DNA of 64,000 nt from Azospirillum endophyticum (lineage in GTDB: Bacteria; Pseudomonadota; Alphaproteobacteria; Azospirillales; Azospirillaceae): positions 1 to 64,000 of the forward strand of contig NZ_JAENHM010000091.1 of the NCBI RefSeq assembly GCF_016595245.1. Direction: 5' to 3'. The notes beneath the pieces were generated by a model, which was not told the DNA's origin, did no database searches, and was given only the letters and a program-made list of their open reading frames with translations. How positions within the stretch are numbered: the first letter of the stretch is position 1; the number at the start of each line of letters is the position of its first letter. Shown here piece after piece: positions 58,101-64,000 of this stretch. A program made the translations under genes and the position numbers.

Positions 58101-61100
58101 ACGGCTCCAACAACGGCGACGGGTCCTGGACGCTGAAGCCGGCGGAGCTGTCCGGCCTGACCGTCACGCCGCCGCGCAACTATTCCGGCGGCATGGACCT
58201 GACGCTGACCGCGACCAGCCTGGAAAGCTCCAACCGGGACATGGCGAGCACCAGCGCCAACATCCATGTGACGGTGACGCCGGTCACCGACGCGCCCACC
58301 GTCATCGTCGCCAACGCCTCGGGCAGCGAGGACACGCTGATCGCGCTGAACCTGAGGGCGGCCCTGGTCGACACCGACGGCTCGGAGACGATGACCGTCG
58401 TCCTGTCCGGCCTGCCTGCCGGCGCGCTGCTGGTGGATGCGAACGGCAACACCCTCACCCCCACCGGCGGCTCGGTCGCCCTGACCGCGGCACAGCTCAG
58501 CGGGCTGAAGCTTCTGCCGCCGCTCAACGCCGGCAACGACTTCAACCTGACCCTGACCGCGACGACGACGGAGACGGCCACCGGCCTCTCCGCCACCACC
58601 AGCCAGCTGTTCCGGGTCAGCGTCGATCCGGTCGCCGACCAGCCCATCGTCACCTGGGCGCCCCTGAACGGGACGGAGGACATAGTTCTGCCGTTGAACC
58701 TGTCGGTGGCGCTGTACGACACCGACGGGTCGGAGCGGCTCGGGCTGGTGACGATCGCCGGCGTGCCGGCGGGGGCGCTGCTGTCGGCCGGCACCCGCAA
58801 TGCCGACGGCAGCTGGACCCTGACGCCGGACCAGCTCGGCGGCCTGAAGCTGACGCCGCCGGCCGACAGCGACGCGCCGATCACCCTGACCGTCACCGCC
58901 GTCAGCTTCGAATCCAACGGCAGCACGGCGACCAGGGTCGTCACCGTGCCGATCACCCTGAACGCGGTTTCGGATACCCCGACCCTGGCGGTGACCGCGG
59001 CGAGCGGCAACGAAGACACGTCCATCGCGCTGACCATCACCCCGGCGCTGACCGACACCGACGGCTCGGAGACGCTGACCGTCACCATCAGCGGCATCCC
59101 CGCCGGCGCCCACCTGTCCAACGCGGCGGGCGACGTGCTGACCGTCTCCGGCGGCTCCATCACGCTGGCGGCCGGGCAATGGACCGGTCTGGCGATCACC
59201 CCGCCGGCCAACAGCGACGCCGACTTCACCCTGACCGTCACGGCGATCGCCAAGGACGGCACCGCCGCTGCGGCGACCGCCAGCGCGCCGCTGCTCGTCA
59301 CCGTCGCCCCGGTGACCGACACGCCGACGCTGACGGTCTCGGCCGCCACCGGCGACGAGGATACGGCCATCGCGCTGTCGATCACCCCGGCCCTGACGGA
59401 TACCGACGGGTCGGAAACGCTGAGCATCACCATCTCCGGCATTCCGACCGGAGCCAGCCTGACCAACGGTGCCGGCGACGCCCTGACGGTCAGCGGCGGC
59501 AGCATCACCCTGACCCCGGGCCAGCTCGCCGGCCTGAAGGTCACGCCGCCGCACGACAGTGATGCCGACTTCACCCTGACCGTCACCGCGACGGCGCGGG
59601 ATGGCGCCGCCGCTCCGGTTTCGGTGACCCGGACGCTGCCGGTGACGATCAACCCGGTGTCCGATACGCCGACGCTCTCCGTGAGTGCTGCGGCCGGCAA
59701 CGAAGACACGGCGATCCCGCTGACGATCAATCCCGCGTTGGCCGACACCGACGGCTCGGAGACGCTGACGATCGCCATCTCCGGGGTTCCGGCCGGGGCG
59801 ACGCTCAGCGCCGGCACGTCGGTCACCGAGCAGGACGGCACCACCACCTGGACGCTGACCAAAGCCCAGTTGACCGGCCTGACGATCACGCCGCCGCACA
59901 ACAGCGACGTCGATTTCAGCCTCACCGTCACCGCCATCGCCAAGGACGGCAGCGCGCCGGCCGCGACGGCGACCGGGACGCTGCACGTCGCCGTCAACCC
60001 GGTGACCGACACGCCGACCCTGGCGGTGACCGCGGCCACCGGCAACGAAGACACCGCCATCGCGCTGACGGTCACCCCGGCCCTGACCGATCTGGACGGG
60101 TCGGAAACTCTGAGCATCACCATCAGCGGCATTCCGACCGGAGCCAGCCTGACCAACGGTGCCAACGACACCCTGACGGTCAGCGGCGGCAGCATCACCC
60201 TGACCCCAGGCCAGCTCGCCGGCCTGAAGGTCACGCCGCCGCACGACAGTGATGCCGACTTCACCCTGACCGTCACCGCGACGGCGCAGGATGGCACCGC
60301 CGCTCCGGTCTCCGTGACCCGGACGCTGCCGGTGACGGTCAACCCGGTATCCGACGCCCCGACCTTGACCGTGGCTCCGGCGGCGGGCGACGAGGATACG
60401 GCGATCCCGCTGGCTATCACGTCGGCGTTGACCGACAGTTCGGAGGTGCTGAGCATCACCATCGCCGGCATCCCTGCCGGGGCGCGGCTCAGCAACACCG
60501 CCAATGGAACGCTGACCGTCACCAACGGCGCCGTCACCCTGACCGCGGCCCAGCTTGCCGGCCTCAAGATCACGCCGCCGCAGAACGACGACGGCGACTT
60601 CACCCTGACCGTCACCGCGACCTCCACCGACGGCGGTGCCGCCCCGGCTTCCGTGGTGGCGCAGCTGCCGGTCACGGTCCATCCGGTGTCCGACACGCCC
60701 ACGCTTCAGGTCGATCCCGCCGCGGTCCTGGAGGACGGCACGGTCGCCCTGTCGATCAACCCCGCCCTGACCGACCCGTCCGAGACGCTGAGCCTCACGA
60801 TCGGCAACATCCCGACCGGCGCCGCCCTGTCGAATGCGGCGGGCGACACGCTGACCATCGTCAACGGTTCGATCACGCTCGCATCCGGGCAGCTGGCCGG
60901 CCTCGCGATCACGCCGCCCCATGACAGCGGCAGCAGCTTCACCCTGTCGGTCACCGCCACCTCGACCGACGGGACCGCGGCCCCGGCGAGCGTGTCCCGC
61001 TCGCTGGCGGTGACGGTGACGCCGGTCGCCGACGCGCCGACCCTGGGCACGCCGGCCGCCCATGGGACGGAGGACACGGCGATCCCGCTGGCGATCACCG

Positions 61101-62122
61101 CCGCCTCGACCGATGCCGACGGGTCGGAGACGGTGACGGTGCGGATCACCGGGATGCCGGCGGGCGCCAGCCTGAACCACGGCACCCACAATGCCGACGG
61201 CAGCTGGAGCCTGGGCGCCTCGGATCTGGCCGGCCTGACCTACACCCCGCCGGCCGACGCGAACGGCACGGTCACCCTGTCGGTCACCGCGACCACCCAG
61301 GACGGGAGCAGCACCGCGACGGTGACCCAGGCGCTGACGGTGACGGTCGATCCGGTGAACGACAAGCCGACGCTGGCCGCCGGCCATACGACCACGGTCA
61401 TCGCCGCCGATGCCGCCGACCACCCGGCGGTGGCCGCCGACGCGACGATCGCGGATGTCGACAGCAGCGTCATGTCCGGCATGTCGATCCGCATTTCCGC
61501 CGGTTCGCAGACTGGCGACCGGCTGAACCTCGACAGCCTGGCCATCGACACCGATCCGTCCACCGGCCGCAGGACGGTGTCGGGCACCGGGATCGAGGTG
61601 AGCTGGGACGACGGCACCCACCGGCTGTCGCTGGCCGGCACCGCCTCCACCGCGACCTACACCGACATCCTCCACCACCTGGCCCTGTCTCCCAACGGCG
61701 GCGGAGCCCGGACGCTGGAGGTGATGGTCAGCGACGACCAGGGGCTGTCCAGCGACCCGCTGGCGCTGCAGGTGCAGGTCGCCACCGGCACCACGATGAC
61801 CGGCGGCAGCGGCGCCGACATCCTGCATGCCGGCAGTGGCACCACCAGCATGTCGGGCGGTGACGGCGACGATCTGTTCATCTTCGCCCCGCGCGCCGGC
61901 AACCTGACCATCGACGGCGGCACGGGCTGGACCGATGTGGTGGAGGTCGGCGGCTTCGTCGCCAATGCCGGTGCCAACTGGCTGCAGCAGCTGGACGGGC
62001 ATGGCTACACCCTCGACCCGTCGGGCCACGGGCTGACCTTCAACCAGGAGACGACGGTCACGCTGGAGGACCAGAACCATCACCAGTTGGTGCTGCAGAA
62101 CATCGAACGGCTGACGTTCTGA
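43121..62122 (+). CDS. Giant RTX/Ig-like repeat protein, probable type I-secreted surface adhesin
   Basis: A 6,333-residue acidic protein, rich in Thr, Asp, Gly and Ala, with no Sec signal. Residues 1-195 are non-repetitive. Ig/cadherin-like repeats follow, of which 24 units are exactly 115 residues (about 423-3182). An RTX block (GGAGNDTISGGDGDD and similar) lies at about 3205-3484, then a VCBS/cadherin-like module (about 3583-3687), diverged repeats, a Gly-rich segment with 16 prolines (about 4566-4606) and a second set of repeats (about 4611-6220). The C-terminus has a second RTX motif (GGSGADIL, GGDGDDLFIF) and ends NIERLTF, typical of T1SS targets. The divergent ABC and HlyD genes probably export it. 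The good ribosome-binding site fixes the start at 43121; an upstream in-frame start at 43079 lacks one. The long open frames on the other strand are shadows. Confidence 0.93.
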   Translation: MAEEAVQGKVPAVDDRQILDDLTLLQQVDGTRLGGVIHEASAVQLQRPDDTLGYVQTDYRGSEGLMIGGAVQTSSVVGEAVGVNTDRSLNALLLDGDVLRTQGTRGSGPSGPEGSGPSDGERRDAAGGTAELLSNARTTTSFTELAIPQPDIPVPDTPEQVIDDGTVPNADPFLINQAAVAGVGPATPQAPVSDRPNLTVNGVSGDEDTAIALNITAALTDTGGTEVLSVTLSGIPDGAVLRDGSGTVLAVVNGSVVLTSSQISGLTLTPPPNGGDSFALTVTATSADGSAAPNSVTATLPVTVNPVSDTPTLGVAAVTGAEDTAIPLTIDPALTDTDGSETLTVTIGGIPAGAVLTNAAGEVLAISGGSITLTPGQLAGLAITPPANSDADFTLTVTATSRDGSAAPASTSMPLVVSVNPVTDTPTLSVAAATGNEDGAIPLTIDPALTDTDGSETLSITIAGVPAGATLSAGTAVTQADGTTTWTLTPGQLTGLAITPPANSDVDFNLTVTATARDGVAAPVSVSQTLAVTVNPVTDTPTLSVSAAAGNEDTAIPLSISPALTDTDGSETLSITIAGVPAGATLNAGTSVTQPDGTTTWTLTPGQLTGLTITPKHDSDADFNLTVTATAKDGVAAPVSVSQTLAVTVNPVSDTPTLSVSAATGNEDSAIPLAINPALTDTDGSETLSITIAGVPAGATLSAGTSVTQPDGTTTWTLTPGQLTGLTITPPANSDLDFTLTVTAIAKDGTAAAATTSAPLLVTVNPVTDTPTLSVTAAAGNEDSAIPLTINPALTDTDGSETLSITIAGVPAGATLSAGTSVTQPDGTTTWTLTPGQLSGLTITPPANSDVDFTLTVTATAKDGVAAPVSVSQTLAVTVNPVSDTPTLSVSAATGNEDSAIPLTITPALTDTDGSETLSITIAGVPAGATLSAGTSVTQADGTTTWTLTPGQLTGLTVTPPANSDIDFTLTVTAIAKDGTATAATTSAPLLVTVNPVTDTPTLSVSAATGNEDSAIPLTISPALTDTDGSETLSITIAGVPAGATLNAGTSVTQADGTTTWTLTPGQLTGLTITPPANSDVDFNLTVTATAKDGVAAPVSVSQILAVTVNPVTDTPTLTVSAATGNEDSAIPLTINPALTDTDGSETLSITIAGVPAGATLSAGTSVTQADGTTTWTLTPGQLTGLTITPPSNSDVDFNLTVTATAKDGVTTPVSVSQTLAVTVNPVTDTPTLTVSAATGNEDSAIPLTINPALTDTDGSETLSITIAGVPAGATLSAGTSVTQPDGTTTWTLTPGQLTGLTITPPSNSDVDFTLTVTATAKDGVAAPVSVSQTLAVTVNPVTDTPTLTVSAASGNEDSAIPLTINPALTDTDGSETLSITIAGVPAGATLSAGTSVTQADGTTTWTLTPGQLTGLTITPPANSDLDFTLTVTATAKDGVAAPVSVSQTLAVTVNPVSDTPTLTVSAATGNEDSAIPLTINPALTDTDGSETLSITIAGVPAGATLSAGTSVTQPDGTTSWTLTPGQLTGLTITPPANSDVDFTLTVTAIAKDGTAAAATTSAPLLVTVNPVTDTPTLSVTAATGNEDTAIPLAINPALTDTDGSETLSITIAGVPAGATLSAGTSVTQPDGTTTWTLTPGQLTGLTITPPANSDVDFTLTVTATAKDGVAAPVSVSQTLAVTVNPVTDTPTLSVSAATGNEDTAIPLTITPALTDTDGSETLSITIAGVPAGATLSAGTSVTQPDGTTTWTLTPGQLTGLTITPPANSDVDFTLTVTAIAKDGTAAAATTSAPLLVSVNPVSDTPTLTISAASGNEDAAIPLTINPALTDTDGSETLSVTIAGVPAGATLSAGTSVTQPDGTTTWTLTPGQLTGLTITPPANSDVDFTLTVTAIAKDGTATAATTSAPLLVTVNPVTDTPTLSVSAATGNEDSAIPLTISPALTDTDGSETLSITIAGVPAGATLSAGTAVTQADGTTTWTLTPGQLTGLTITPPANSDVDFNLTVTATAKDGVAAPVSVSQTLAVTVNPVTDTPTLTASAATGNEDTAIPLTISPALTDTDGSETLSITIAGVPAGATLSAGTSVTQPDGTTTWTLTPGQLTGLTITPPANSDVDFTLTVTAIAKDGTATAATTSAPLLVTVNPVTDTPTLSVSAATGNEDSAIPLTISPALTDTDGSETLSITIAGVPAGATLSAGTAVTQADGTTTWTLTPGQLTGLTVTPPANSDIDFTLTVTATAKDGVAAPVSVSQTLAVTVNPVTDTPTLSVQAATGNEDSAIPLTITPALTDTDGSETLSITIAGVPAGATLSAGTSVTQADGTTTWTLTPGQLTGLTVTPPANSDVDFNLTVTATAKDGVAAPVSVSQTLAVTVNPVTDTPTLSVSAATGNEDSAIPLTITPALTDTDGSETLTITIAGIPTGAVLANTLNGTLTVTNGSITLTPDQLAGLKITPPANSDVDFTLTVTAIAKDGTATAATTTAPLLVAVNPVTDTPTLTVSAASGNEDSAIPLTITPALTDTDGSETLTITIAGVPAGATLSAGTSVTQADGTTTWTLTKAQLAGLTITPPANSDVDFTLTVTATAKDGVASPVSVSQTLAVTVDPVTDTPTLSVSAATGNEDTAIPLTIGSALTDTDGSETLSITIAGVPAGATLSAGTSVTQADGTSTWTLTKAQLVGLTITPKHDSDVDFTLTVTATAKDGVAAPVSVSQTLAVTVNPVSDTPTLSVTAATGDEDTAIPLTITPALTDTDGSETLTVTITGIPTGAVLANSLNGTLTVSNGSITLTPDQLAGLKITPPANSDVDFTLTVTAIAKDGTATAATTSAPLLVTVNPVTDTPTLTVSAATGNEDTAIPLTINSALTDTDGSETLTITIAGVPAGARLSAGTSVTQSDGTTTWTLTKTQLTGLKITPPTNSDVDFNLTVTATAKDGVAAPVSVSQTLAVTVNPVSDTPTLSVTAATGDEDTAIPLSITPALTDTDGSETLTVRITGIPTGAVLANSLNGTLTVTGGSITLTPDQLAGLKITPPANSDVDFTLTVTAIAKDGTATAATTSAPLLVTVNPVTDTPTLSVSAATGNEDTAIPLTINSALTDTDGSETLTITIAGVPAGATLSAGTSVTQADGTTTWTLTKAQLSGLTITPKHDSDVDFTLTVTATAKDGVASPVSVSQTLAVTVAAVADAPIVTVTPITYDLAVGQSDTLTGTAGNDTLSGGAGNDTISGGDGDDVIYGDGTGLFTRALTITAALSDVDGSESISKVTIAGVPAGATLSAGTSVTQADGTTTWTLTKAELAGLTLTAREGAGNGTINLSVTATTVEQENASTATSTPKTLTITFQNTPQGNDSLDGGAGNDTIFGGAGADTLRGGSGDDSLDGGADNDLLAGGPGNDTIDGGLGNDTVTYADSATAVNANLATGIGTGEGTDVLRNLENVTGSAFDDVITGDGGANILIGGAGSDTISGGGGADTVFGGAGDDLSIFTVGTDGGTAANPELQDGDTGIDTFRVMLTAAQLSTPAILADLRTLRDQIEAAAAKPNAATADTSTGSAATLTALGLKVVDFEKLELYVDGRPVTVREALNYAPTATVATTVTNEDHAVTSRLVATDQDTLNGRTDDSLTFKGPGNDGEAVRLSHGTLVVRADGSFTYTPDADFSGTETFTFTVTDAYGGTSTAVQTITVAPVADPFQITTLNARGNEDAAGGIPLAPTITLSDVDAASPEKVESVTLTMAASQQDVAGAKLYLNGVELTRSGPDASGNYSWTIPTSALAAAGGTAGAWTVQGLSVVTLHDSDADLTYTLKVGTVDGSGANASHLVQTATGTITVDAVADAPTVTAAAAATNEDTSVALRITPALTDTDGSESIGYVTISGVPDGATLSVGTMLGTQSDGSTTWKVNAADLASLRLTPPHDFSGTITLSVTATSVERENGSTATSSPASLSITVTGVADAPIVTLPPAAGNEDTAIALSIDARLSDLTGETLDHITITGVPEGASLSAGIHNADGSWTLTPAQLSGLTFNPPSNYSGTVTLTVTATSVEGRTTATSAPQSFAVTVNAVADTPVLSASDAVGREDTAIPLSVVAALTDRDGSESLSILVGGVPAGATLNHGHYDAGLGKWVLTQADLSGLTITPPSNSNTAFNLTFTARATEGSNGSFADAAAVTVHVDVQGVADVVTPNGPLGARGDEDTAINLRLGDLVMVDNDGSERLSLVVSNLPSGSWLSLAPGHESGLVYLGNGRWSVDVDYRNELTLTTRQDFAGTVTLKVDVITTDSNGAPIITVNGVTSGGTLKDTRDLTVTVDAKADEPIVSIGASALEDAAGGIPLTISALTSDIDHSEQISAIVISGLPAWATLTSTIAGALTDNHDGSWTVDPAKLGGLRLIVPANNANDFTITVKVTVTDGSDSLTRTYTPTVVVTAVADAPVSHAADGSAVPYHVDDQSTAGVPDGMVLNLNAFLQDTDGSEKLAVTIRGVPKGTVLSRGLDNGNGTWTLTADDYAAALAEGGLKLTVKDANATGITHSVAGSADTASLMLTVNPYSIESEGDRNTSVSDSFVLSWTTTASSGGGSTDPGGGNNGGGTSPPPPPPPPPPPPPPPPIPLDPSVGSDRPHAVTTAEDTAVALGLTDGLANWQGVSTVTLSGIPTGAGLTNTAGDTLTVTGGSITLTKAQLAGLTLTPPANSDADFRITIDVVSGSSNAHTTLTQDVTVTAVADSPLLTVQPASGDEDTSIALNITAALADTDGSETLASIVIDGLPAGASLSAGYLDSTTGRWLLTPGQLAGLKFTPPHDASGTIQLTVTAVSRESSNADRATTTRTLNVEVAPVSDAPAISVHSATALEDQAASLSIDAAVTDLVGTGEVITALKVTVPAGFTLSGGTALGNGVYDLTGLSAADRAALTLTAPANYAGTVTLTVQAASQDGTAAPAWSTKTFSVTYTAVADAPAVTVHDATGAEDTPIALTLSAGLVDTDGSESMAIILSGLPAGAVLNHGSNNGDGSWTLKPAELSGLTVTPPRNYSGGMDLTLTATSLESSNRDMASTSANIHVTVTPVTDAPTVIVANASGSEDTLIALNLRAALVDTDGSETMTVVLSGLPAGALLVDANGNTLTPTGGSVALTAAQLSGLKLLPPLNAGNDFNLTLTATTTETATGLSATTSQLFRVSVDPVADQPIVTWAPLNGTEDIVLPLNLSVALYDTDGSERLGLVTIAGVPAGALLSAGTRNADGSWTLTPDQLGGLKLTPPADSDAPITLTVTAVSFESNGSTATRVVTVPITLNAVSDTPTLAVTAASGNEDTSIALTITPALTDTDGSETLTVTISGIPAGAHLSNAAGDVLTVSGGSITLAAGQWTGLAITPPANSDADFTLTVTAIAKDGTAAAATASAPLLVTVAPVTDTPTLTVSAATGDEDTAIALSITPALTDTDGSETLSITISGIPTGASLTNGAGDALTVSGGSITLTPGQLAGLKVTPPHDSDADFTLTVTATARDGAAAPVSVTRTLPVTINPVSDTPTLSVSAAAGNEDTAIPLTINPALADTDGSETLTIAISGVPAGATLSAGTSVTEQDGTTTWTLTKAQLTGLTITPPHNSDVDFSLTVTAIAKDGSAPAATATGTLHVAVNPVTDTPTLAVTAATGNEDTAIALTVTPALTDLDGSETLSITISGIPTGASLTNGANDTLTVSGGSITLTPGQLAGLKVTPPHDSDADFTLTVTATAQDGTAAPVSVTRTLPVTVNPVSDAPTLTVAPAAGDEDTAIPLAITSALTDSSEVLSITIAGIPAGARLSNTANGTLTVTNGAVTLTAAQLAGLKITPPQNDDGDFTLTVTATSTDGGAAPASVVAQLPVTVHPVSDTPTLQVDPAAVLEDGTVALSINPALTDPSETLSLTIGNIPTGAALSNAAGDTLTIVNGSITLASGQLAGLAITPPHDSGSSFTLSVTATSTDGTAAPASVSRSLAVTVTPVADAPTLGTPAAHGTEDTAIPLAITAASTDADGSETVTVRITGMPAGASLNHGTHNADGSWSLGASDLAGLTYTPPADANGTVTLSVTATTQDGSSTATVTQALTVTVDPVNDKPTLAAGHTTTVIAADAADHPAVAADATIADVDSSVMSGMSIRISAGSQTGDRLNLDSLAIDTDPSTGRRTVSGTGIEVSWDDGTHRLSLAGTASTATYTDILHHLALSPNGGGARTLEVMVSDDQGLSSDPLALQVQVATGTTMTGGSGADILHAGSGTTSMSGGDGDDLFIFAPRAGNLTIDGGTGWTDVVEVGGFVANAGANWLQQLDGHGYTLDPSGHGLTFNQETTVTLEDQNHHQLVLQNIERLTF
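44386..52665 (+). repeat. 24 tandem 345-bp repeats in the adhesin gene
   Basis: Starting at 44386, the GACCGACAC/TCCGACAC junction recurs every 345 bp to 52321 with no insertion or deletion, giving 24 units. Each encodes an Ig-like domain with VTDTPTL, GNEDSAIPL, LTDTDGSETL and ANSDVDFTLTVTA. Two end types alternate irregularly: AKDGVAAPVSVSQTLAVT (15 units) and AKDGTAxAATTSAPLLVT (9 units). Three units carry a different middle (GIPTGAVLAN) of the same length. Confidence 0.95.
56873..56920 (+). repeat. Sixteen-proline tract in the adhesin gene
   Basis: A continuous run of 16 proline codons (CCG, CCT, CCC and CCA mixed), preceded by a Gly-rich segment and followed by IPLDPS. On DNA it is a C-rich pyrimidine tract. 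Confidence 0.95.
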
Positions 62123-62168
62123 TGCGGATGGGGCAGGGGAGCGGGACGGAGCAGGAGCGGCCGGCCGA

Positions 62169-62708
62169 TCAGGCGGCCGGCGTCCCGTCCGTCTTGTGGC
62201 CGCTTCCCTGCCGGCCGCCGTCTCTGCCGCCCTCCTGGGGCTCGGTGCCGGCCTGCATGTGGGCGATGATGCGCTTCATCAGGCCGCCCAGCACCGCCTG
62301 TTCGCTCTCGGCCAGGGCGGCGAGGGGCGGACCCAGCGACTGGCGCAGGGGATCGCGCTCCAGCAGGGTCCGGCCCTCCCCGGTCAGGTCGAACAGCCAG
62401 CCACGCTTGAACCCCGGATGCGGGCGGCGGGTCAGCAATCCCTTGTCGACCAGGGTGGAGACGGTGCGCGACACCGGGGCGAGATGGATCTTCTGGAAGC
62501 GGGCCAGCGCGGTCAGGGTGCGCGCCGGTTCCGGCGCGTCATGGAAATAGCGCAGCGCCACCCATTGCGCCGGGAAAAGCCCGTCGGTGAAGCTGATGCC
62601 ATAGACAAGCCGGCTGAGCTGGTCCAGCAACATGACCAGATCGTCGCCTGTCGGCCACGCATCGCCATCCCCCGGCCTATCGGACACGCGCAATTCCTCT
62701 CCCGGCAT
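62169..62708 (-). CDS. MarR-family transcriptional regulator
   Basis: A 179-residue protein with the MarR winged-helix core: LTALARFQKIHLAPVSRTVSTLVDKGLL as the recognition region, RRPHPGFKRGWLFDLT as the wing, and LTGEGRTLLERD. The 20-residue acidic N-terminus and Gly-rich C-terminal tail are extensions. It converges on the giant adhesin gene with 46 bp between stops, so it is not in that operon. Whether it regulates adhesin or export genes is unknown; its own upstream region faces the HAD gene. Confidence 0.88.
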   Translation of the reverse strand: MPGEELRVSDRPGDGDAWPTGDDLVMLLDQLSRLVYGISFTDGLFPAQWVALRYFHDAPEPARTLTALARFQKIHLAPVSRTVSTLVDKGLLTRRPHPGFKRGWLFDLTGEGRTLLERDPLRQSLGPPLAALAESEQAVLGGLMKRIIAHMQAGTEPQEGGRDGGRQGSGHKTDGTPAA

Positions 62709-62963
62709 CCCGCCGACGATCCGCCGGCAAGCTTGGCGGTGGACTGTAACGAAGTCAACGCGTCAGCGGAAGCGGCAGTCTACGCGCGCCCGTGGTGAAA
62801 GGTGATAAAGATTCGCGTGGGTTATCGTTGTCGGAAATCCGTTGCCGTCCGTCGCAAATCCTTGGCGAAAACCCGCGGCCGGCCCCACTTCCGGTCCTGT
62901 CCGCCGGCTTAAGGGCCGGCAGCCTCGCCCAACCCACGATCGCCCCACCCATTCCGCGGGACA
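62709..62963. promoter_or_regulatory. Divergent region between marR-like and HAD genes
   Basis: These 255 bp contain the start regions of both outward-facing genes. The stretch 62790-62860 is AT-richer, with no recognised operator. MarR proteins often bind such divergent intervals. Confidence 0.4.
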
Positions 62964-63656
62964 ATGGACATGACCGGTTTTCCCCACCTGACCAACGCTT
63001 TCCTGTTCGACCTGGACGGCACGCTGACCGACACGGTGTACCAGCATGTGCTGGCCTGGAAGGAGGCGCTGGACGAGGAGGGCATCGCCCTGTCGGTCTG
63101 GCGCATCCACCGCAAGATCGGCATGAGCGGCGGGCTCTTCACCAACATGCTGCTGCGCGAGACCGGGCTCGCCATCGACCAGGATCTGCTCGACCGGCTG
63201 CGCCACCGGCATTCGCAGGCCTACAAGCGTCTGGCGGCCGGCGTGGTGCCGCTGCCCGGCGCGCGCGACTTGCTGGACACGCTGACGGAGCTGGGCCTCC
63301 CCTGGGCCATCGCCACCAGTGGCAGAATGGAGACGGCGCGGCCGGCGCTGGAAAAGCTGGGCGTCGATCCCGCACGGGCCGCGGTGATCACCCGCGACGA
63401 GGTCGAATACGCCAAGCCCGATCCGGACTTGTTCCTGGCCGCCGCCGCGCGCATCGGCGTCGACGTCACCAGCGCCTTCGTGGTGGGCGACAGCATCTGG
63501 GACATGATCGCCGCCAAGCGGGCCCGTGCCCTCGGCATCGGCCTGCTGTCTGGCGGCTATGGCCGGGAGGAGCTTGAGCGCTCCGGCGCGCTGCGCGTCT
63601 ACGAGGATCCCGCCGACATGCTGAAGCATCTGGACGAAGTGGGCGGACGGCGCTGA
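62964..63656 (+). CDS. HAD-family phosphatase (phosphoglycolate phosphatase-like)
   Basis: A 230-residue cytosolic HAD hydrolase. The nucleophile motif is FDLDGTLTDT, the Thr/Ser of motif II is in IATSGR, the Lys of motif III in YAKPDP, and the acidic motif IV is VVGDSIWDM. A helical cap of about 75 residues follows motif I, as in beta-phosphoglucomutase/Gph-type enzymes. The likely role is dephosphorylation of a small phosphate ester; the substrate is not evident. A second ATG two codons in is possible. It is divergent from the MarR gene. Confidence 0.88.
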   Translation: MDMTGFPHLTNAFLFDLDGTLTDTVYQHVLAWKEALDEEGIALSVWRIHRKIGMSGGLFTNMLLRETGLAIDQDLLDRLRHRHSQAYKRLAAGVVPLPGARDLLDTLTELGLPWAIATSGRMETARPALEKLGVDPARAAVITRDEVEYAKPDPDLFLAAAARIGVDVTSAFVVGDSIWDMIAAKRARALGIGLLSGGYGREELERSGALRVYEDPADMLKHLDEVGGRR

Positions 63657-63925
63657 GCCATGGCCAGTAATGGCCGGCCTCTGTCCAAGTAACCGTCTTG
63701 GTGCCGCCCCGAGGAACCGATCCGAGCGCTGCGATCCATTTCCATGGTCTGAAGCATACACGGTTGCAGCGCTATGATGCAGTGCAATATGGTCATGAAG
63801 GACATGCGGTATCGGTGCGTTTCCTGACTGCCGGCCGATGGCAGCATGGGGTTGCCGATGACGTTGACGCCGCTTCCCGACGCCTGGTCATCGCTTTCGG
63901 GAAACCCCAGATCAGGAGCAGCCGC

Positions 63926-64000
63926 ATGTCCGCCCATCAGCCCACCCCGCGCCATACCGTCGCCCGCGCCCTCGTCGCTTCGGCCTTCGCGCTGGCCTCG
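63926..64000 (+). CDS. Exported protein, 5' end only
   Basis: An ATG with AGGAG 7 nt before it opens a frame that runs off the window end after 25 codons. The start (MSAHQPTPRHTVARALVASA) has basic residues followed by an Ala-rich hydrophobic stretch, consistent with a Sec signal peptide. The product cannot be identified from this fragment. The preceding interval 63657-63925 shows no other gene. Confidence 0.6.
   Translation, partial: MSAHQPTPRHTVARALVASAFALAS

Noticed and set aside
49883..62083. Very long open frame antisense to the adhesin gene
   Set aside because: It is a shadow of a GC-rich repeat gene: low-complexity Arg/Gly/Asp product and no start signals. The sense strand has clear domains.

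Overview
The window looks like a chromosomal or megaplasmid segment of a high-GC alphaproteobacterium, most likely Azospirillum or a close Rhodospirillales relative. This rests on uniform high GC, strong G/C third-position bias, the gene families present and the density of signalling genes. It is a judgement from recognised families, not from a database search. I see no rRNA, tRNA, CRISPR array, prophage or intact insertion sequence.

Left third (1-14.2 kb): a polyamine region. A puuB-like oxidoreductase and a puuA-like glutamyl-putrescine synthetase are divergent, followed by a potFGHI putrescine ABC importer and an agmatine deiminase (aguA). Together these take up putrescine, glutamylate and oxidise it, and make N-carbamoylputrescine from agmatine. 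Between them sits a 970-residue protein joining a GT87-like membrane glycosyltransferase, a HAD phosphatase and a UbiA-type prenyltransferase, followed by a small EmrE/ArnE-like membrane protein. That pair looks like a polyprenyl-phosphate-sugar pathway.

Middle (14.3-36.7 kb): signalling and housekeeping. An AI-2E-family transporter with an extra C-terminal domain precedes a leftward siaA-siaB-siaC locus (phosphatase, kinase, phospho-switch protein). This locus ends in a histidine kinase and a GGDEF diguanylate cyclase that share the same N-terminal stalk. Then come a periplasmic binding protein and an OmpR-type regulator, DNA polymerase I, an FdhF/YdeP-type molybdopterin oxidoreductase, a split CheB / CheR-PAS / LOV-like histidine kinase / LuxR-type regulator cluster, and two hypothetical genes.

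Right third (36.8-62.1 kb): a 486-bp MITE-like element, then a type I secretion locus. A HlyD-family adaptor and a single-chain double ABC transporter are transcribed leftward. Divergent from them is a 19-kb gene for a 6,333-residue repeat protein. It contains 24 consecutive units of exactly 345 bp, an internal and a C-terminal RTX block, and a 16-proline linker. It is most likely a giant secreted or surface adhesin. No TolC-type outer-membrane partner and no LapD/LapG pair is present.

Right edge (62.1-64 kb): a MarR regulator, a HAD phosphatase and the first 25 codons of an exported protein cut by the window end.

The most interesting items are the sia variant with a shared stalk, the fused T1SS ABC protein whose first nucleotide-binding domain is degenerate, the exact-period repeat array with signs of recent homogenisation, and the GT87-HAD-UbiA fusion with a palindrome at its seam.
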